Shown in pieces: positions 43,609 through 47,458 of a stretch of DNA of 47,458 nucleotides. Position numbers and translations under genes: made by a program. Source of the DNA: Hypsibius dujardini (lineage: Eukaryota; Tardigrada; Eutardigrada; Parachela; Hypsibiidae); the NCBI GenBank assembly GCA_001579985.1, contig LRSR01012178.1:1-47458 (forward strand). Direction: 5' to 3'. The notes beneath the pieces were generated by a model. It was not told where the DNA came from. It made no database searches and saw only the letters and a list, made by a program, of their open reading frames with translations. Within the stretch, counting starts at the first letter, position 1. Every line of letters begins with the position of its first letter.

Positions 43609-45202
43609 TCCCTCCTTCTCCCCTTGACACAATTCCGGGGACAAAATTCACAGATCTAAATATGACGCCGCGAAAAGAGAGAGAGAGAGGAGATAAAACA
43701 CACGAACAGCGTGTGAAATGGGAAAATGGAAAAATGGAAAAATGTGCTTACGTAAAGCCGTTTCTGATTCAAAATATCCACACAAACGGAATGCATGGCC
43801 AACCGAATCAGGTCACTTCAATCGGGCGGTCTACCGAAGCGATGCAGTGTACGAGTTACTGGGCTTGACTCGGCCAGGCAAGCAATCTGTCTGTGTGTTG
43901 TTTGAGACGCAGCTCGGTTGAAATCAGTCAGTTTCATTTGGAGTGAGCGCGTCACTGGTGGAGCGTGAATTACTTCTTATACCATTTGGGGAAACAGTGC
44001 GGGGGAAGCGTGCGGTTTCTACTGTGGTTGCGTACGGCTGTATATTTCTACACACGTGGCCGTATTTCTTGACTAGAAAGTTTAGTCTGCTTTCATATGG
44101 ACTGTTATACTTGCAGCGGCTCTCAAAATGGCTCAAATTAGGCAGTCAAGTATTGTGGCCAGTGCCCACGCTTGTTGCTCCTCTCCTCTCCCAATCCAAT
44201 TGAGAACTTCCTGTACATTGTAATTCCTTCAGATTACAATTGTACAACGATAAAAATACTTTTAAATAATTGGCAGTTAAAGTATAAATATTTACAAACT
44301 TAATATTAAATCGGTAATGTGAAAAAAGGAAAATCCTTCTCTTTTACATTACGGACTCTCATTAGACGAATACTGTATTTTCGCGTTAGACAGGGACAGC
44401 GTACGAGCTGTGGAACGTTTAATCGGCCACGCGGTGCTTGTGCTGTGTGTACGGTGCACACAAGCCGTGCACACGTTCCACTCCAGTACGACTGTCCCTG
44501 TCTAACGCGAAAATACAGTACCTACACTGCTAGACGAATACCATGGACACCCGCAAGGTGGCAGCACCATAGCGCCTCGAGCCCTCAAACGATGTCGGAA
44601 TTTGGTTAGATTAACTTAAATAATGACTGAAAATAACTCTATGTAAAGATTTTTATTTTTAAATTAAACCAATTTTATTTCAATTTAAAATCAGACGCCT
44701 CTAGTCATATACTGATTTTCTAATCCCATCTATAACACCATTTTAAATCAACGGTGATTTCAAATCAATTTAAATTTGAAATAGTGGGAGACAAATTTTT
44801 CATTTTAAGTATAATTATTTTTAATTCGAATTAAAATCAAAACTGGTCACGTGCTTTTATTTTTATTCCATTTTTATTTCATTTTCAGATCTTGATTTGA
44901 GCAGAGTGAGTCGGCCACAATTCGGTACGAACAAAGACATAAAGTGAGCGTGATAAAAGAGCTTTATCAGGTTTTTTTGCCGCATGAAGAGCAGACAAAA
45001 AGCACTCTCCATTCTGTCTATTGCTCTAATTTGACATTTACGCCAACAAAATCTTTCCAAAAGAAGAGTGAACATAGACACAGTCGCACATTGTACTCCG
45101 TGTCATCGAACAGCGTGAAGGCCGAAACCTCTTGCGAGAGGAAAAAACCGACTGCAGACACAGACAGAGAAATGGACAAGCAAGAATCGTGTTCTTTTCC
45201 GC
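43609..45202. other. Intergenic between DnaJ and the protease homologue
   Basis: The first few hundred bp upstream of the DnaJ start (43609 on) presumably include its promoter. No additional gene is supported. A short palindromic MITE lies at 44371-44520, and AT-rich sequence fills 44620-44890. Confidence 0.45.
44371..44520. mobile_element. 150-bp palindromic MITE with TA ends
   Basis: TACTGTATTTTCGCGTTAGA with CAGGGACAG following (44371-44399) is perfectly matched by the inverse at 44492-44520 (29 bp). A weaker inner pairing exists (CGTACGAGCTGTGGAACGT / ACGTTCCACTCCAGTACG). TA dinucleotides at both ends suit a Tc1/mariner-type target, so the pattern is CTGTATTTTCGCG...CGCGAAAATACAG. Confidence 0.85.
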
Positions 45203-45230
45203 GATTAACGATTAACGATTAACGATTAAC
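45203..45230. repeat. GATTAAC x4 just upstream of the protease-homologue ATG
   Basis: Four perfect 7-bp repeats end 18 bp before the start codon at 45249. They could be part of a 5' UTR or promoter; no function is shown. Confidence 0.7.
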
Positions 45231-45248
45231 GACATTTTTCAAACGCTG

Positions 45249-46986
45249 ATGGCTAATTTCATTTCTCGGTTCGTCCTGTTGGGCTTCTTCATTTCAACTT
45301 TATGGATCACATCTTCTCACGTTTCCGGCTTCAAAATCATCAGCGGTAAGGGCGTCGGGGGTGTCCGACGATTCAGACCGACGGTGACCACTTCCACGAC
45401 GGATACGACCACGGATACAACGACAACCACTTCCGAGCCAAATACGAAAAAACGGAAAAACATTTCTTCCACTTCACTCGACCCTTTCAAAGCGTGCGGA
45501 CTGACTGGAGATCTTTTAGTCGATTCGTTTGGATTAGCCGGTAACTTGTGATGAATTCAACGAATAAAGCGGCAAAAAAAAAATTTCAAATTTCCAATTT
45601 TTTTTTCCAAATTTGGCGTGAACTTCTTTACTTTTACTTTTTAGGTCAGTTTTCAGCGCTAAGAAATATTCGAAGGATTCAACGAGATGATGCGCTGGAG
45701 GAGGACGGAATCGGGAGTGAGGAAGAGGAGGAGGTGGAGTGGATCGATGTGGAGGGGCGGAGTTTTAGAAATCCAAAACGACGGAAGATCCAGAATGGTG
45801 CCAAAGAATCGGCAACAGGTGAAAGTTTGATTAGTTCGACGTCCGCAACAACCACTCGTACAACCGCTAAAAGTTCACCCCCGAAAGCGGTCAGAGTGAA
45901 ATCCATAAAGACGACCACGACTACTACGACATCGACGATTGCACCGTTGGTGGTGAACCCGTCGGCGAGCACTTCCCGCTTTTGTTGGCAGGTATGATAC
46001 TTTTTATTGGCACGTCACAAAACGCGCACTGCACAAGCGCACTACACAAGCGCCTACACTGGCGTTCGAGTGCGCCAGTGCAGTGTGCCAGTGCATTGCG
46101 CCAGTGCATTGCACCAGTGCAGTGCCCCAGTGTAGTGCGCCAGTGTAGTGCTCTAATACAGTGCGCCAGTGCAGTGCGCCAGTGCAGTGAGGCCAGTGCA
46201 GTGCGCCAGTATAGTGCGCCAGTGCAGTGCGCCAGTGCAGTGCGCCGTGGCTTTAACTTGGTAAATTGTTATACAGCTATAAATGTGTTTCAGGTACTGA
46301 TAACTGCCACAACGCCGTCAGGTGTGAAACAAACATGTTCCGGCGCCATTGTGGGCACTCGAACGGTCCTGACCGTCGGTCAGTGTCTTTTAGATGCGGC
46401 ATCTCGGTGAGTTTACTTTGTACGGAACAAGTGTTTAAAAAGAGATGATAAAAACAGATTTAATCAACTAATTTGTTTTTATTTTAATTGTCTAAAAAAC
46501 TGGCAAGTTTTAATTGACTAATTACTGAATGACTAATTAAAAAGAGATATTAGGTACTAAACTGAAAAGTTTTAGTTCATTTTGGGTTTATTTTATATTG
46601 AGCTTTTTGCCATCCCTGCTCTGAGTTTGTCCTGAAGCTGAAAGATAAACTTCACCTTCATTTGTTTTTGTTTAGGGATCAGTTGCAGGTCTCGGCGTTT
46701 CAGGTGACCGTGGGCATGCCAAATGACCGTGCGTCTTCATCCGGAAGTGACAGTCAAGACGACTGCACCGAAACGTTCTCCGTGTCGGCAGCGACTCTTC
46801 ATCCGCAGTACAACGACGGGACCAACGACAACGACATCGCCGTGCTCAGCCTCACCAACGCCATCGACATCGACAACAAGCCTTGCGCTTGTATGCTCTG
46901 CATGAAGAACCGTCAGCCGACCGTCGGAGAGACCTGCATAGTCAGTGGCTTTGGAAACATTCTGACCGGTGTGGCCGGAATTACCG
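45249..46986 (+). CDS. Secreted trypsin-fold serine-protease homologue, catalytic His replaced (3' end outside)
   Basis: Exons 45249-45540, 45645-45991, 46294-46406, 46676-46986, then donor GTGAGC; the gene continues past the window. A signal peptide (FVLLGFFISTLWITSSHVSG) is followed by a Thr/Ser-rich linker (TTTSTTDTTTDTTTTTSEP). Trypsin landmarks: CSGAIVGTRTVLTVGQCL corresponds to CGG...LTAAHC, so the catalytic His is Gln; NDNDIAVLSL keeps the catalytic Asp; GETCIVSGFG matches CWVSGWG. The catalytic Ser lies outside. With Gln for His it should be inactive, like CLIP-type serine-protease homologues that act as cofactors. At the end of exon 2 two frames compete: the one that splices correctly reads SRFCWQVLI, while the -1 frame reads TVGGEPVGEHFP. 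See findings. Confidence 0.75.
46015..46250. repeat. AGTGCGCCAGTGC minisatellite in the protease-homologue intron
   Basis: A degenerate 10-bp unit (GCGCCAGTGC, AGTGCAGTGC) repeats about 20 times in the 302-bp intron 45992-46293. Confidence 0.85.
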
Positions 46987-47458
46987 GTGAGCAGGGATTA
47001 TTTTAGTTTGTAACATTAAAACGACTTGTGCGACATTAAATAGCCTTAATCTCCATTATTATTATTATTACGGAATATTATTACGGACTGTACGGCTCAT
47101 ACGCACACCATCAGATTATATACCATACAAAGTGCACACCATGCAAAGTGCGCATTTTGTGGAACCCCCCTCCCCCCCCAACCGTTTGTCTGGGAATAAG
47201 TGAGTTGAAGTATTAGACGTTTTCATTAAGGAAAGGAGAAGGCGAGAAAGTAAGCAGCTGTGTGTTAGGTCTACCAACCGTAAGTTGGATAGTTAACAAG
47301 TTTATTAGACTGATAGTAAAGACCGTTAGAGAAATAAACTGGAAGAAAGGAAAGAAGGTGTAGAACTGCTGTAGAAATAATAAAACACATTATTATATAG
47401 TAAAGTTTTAACTATAGAAATGAAGGTAAATGGCACATACATCAGAATAGGGTTAATA
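46987..47458. other. Intron/3' sequence, nothing recognised
   Basis: Follows the donor at 46987. It contains ATT trinucleotide runs (47057-47068) and a C-rich stretch (47166-47180). No further protease exon, such as one with the GDSGG region, is visible before the window ends. Confidence 0.5.

Noticed and set aside
1-47458. tRNA or rRNA genes
   Set aside because: No cloverleaf-compatible stretch or conserved rRNA core was noticed by eye; a covariance search would be needed to be certain.

Overview
This is a eukaryotic nuclear window. Genes are split by GT-AG introns, intergenic DNA is full of decayed DNA transposons, minisatellites and CAGA/TGTC microsatellites, and the recognisable genes are animal genes (a Keap1-type kelch protein, a DNAJB12/14-type ER J-protein, a secreted trypsin-fold protein). 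An invertebrate is most likely. A small ecdysozoan such as a tardigrade would fit the expanded divergent kinases, but this is a guess and no marker gene fixes it.

Region 1-14.8 kb is dominated by a family I do not recognise: a predicted all-helical domain of about 250 residues. It occurs in a partial gene running off the left edge (1-1491, minus), as the N-terminus of a degenerate-kinase gene (1944-6424, plus), in a fragment (13101-13320, minus) and in a complete 263-residue protein (14031-14822, plus). The genes form two head-to-head pairs. A helical bundle joined to a pseudokinase resembles the MLKL/HeLo architecture by layout only.

Between the pairs lie two inverted copies of a TIR element (6.8-9.2 kb) and a GGAC-rich repeat domain with an embedded foldback (9.8-12.0 kb). 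Region 16.1-19.6 kb is a Keap1-like gene with BACK and all six kelch repeats but no BTB. Region 20.4-21.1 kb is a Helitron remnant.

Region 23.5-43.6 kb is a minus-strand tandem array in which one unit, (3' end of a DnaJ gene + divergent kinase gene), occurs three times. The intact DnaJ gene (41165-43608) is followed by a two-kinase-domain gene (38340-40517), then a second DnaJ exon-4 copy split by a 6-kb insertion (31179-37174) and a one-domain pseudokinase (27890-28987), then a third DnaJ 3' copy (25010-25903) and a kinase fragment (23566-23805).

The right end (45249-46986) is a secreted serine-protease homologue with the catalytic His replaced.

A common thread is one transposon family: the same terminal sequence abuts interrupted exons of three genes (helical fragment, Keap1, DnaJ copy). 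In the DnaJ case both ends and an 8-bp target duplication can be read directly. Identifications are by eye from motifs; no database search was possible.
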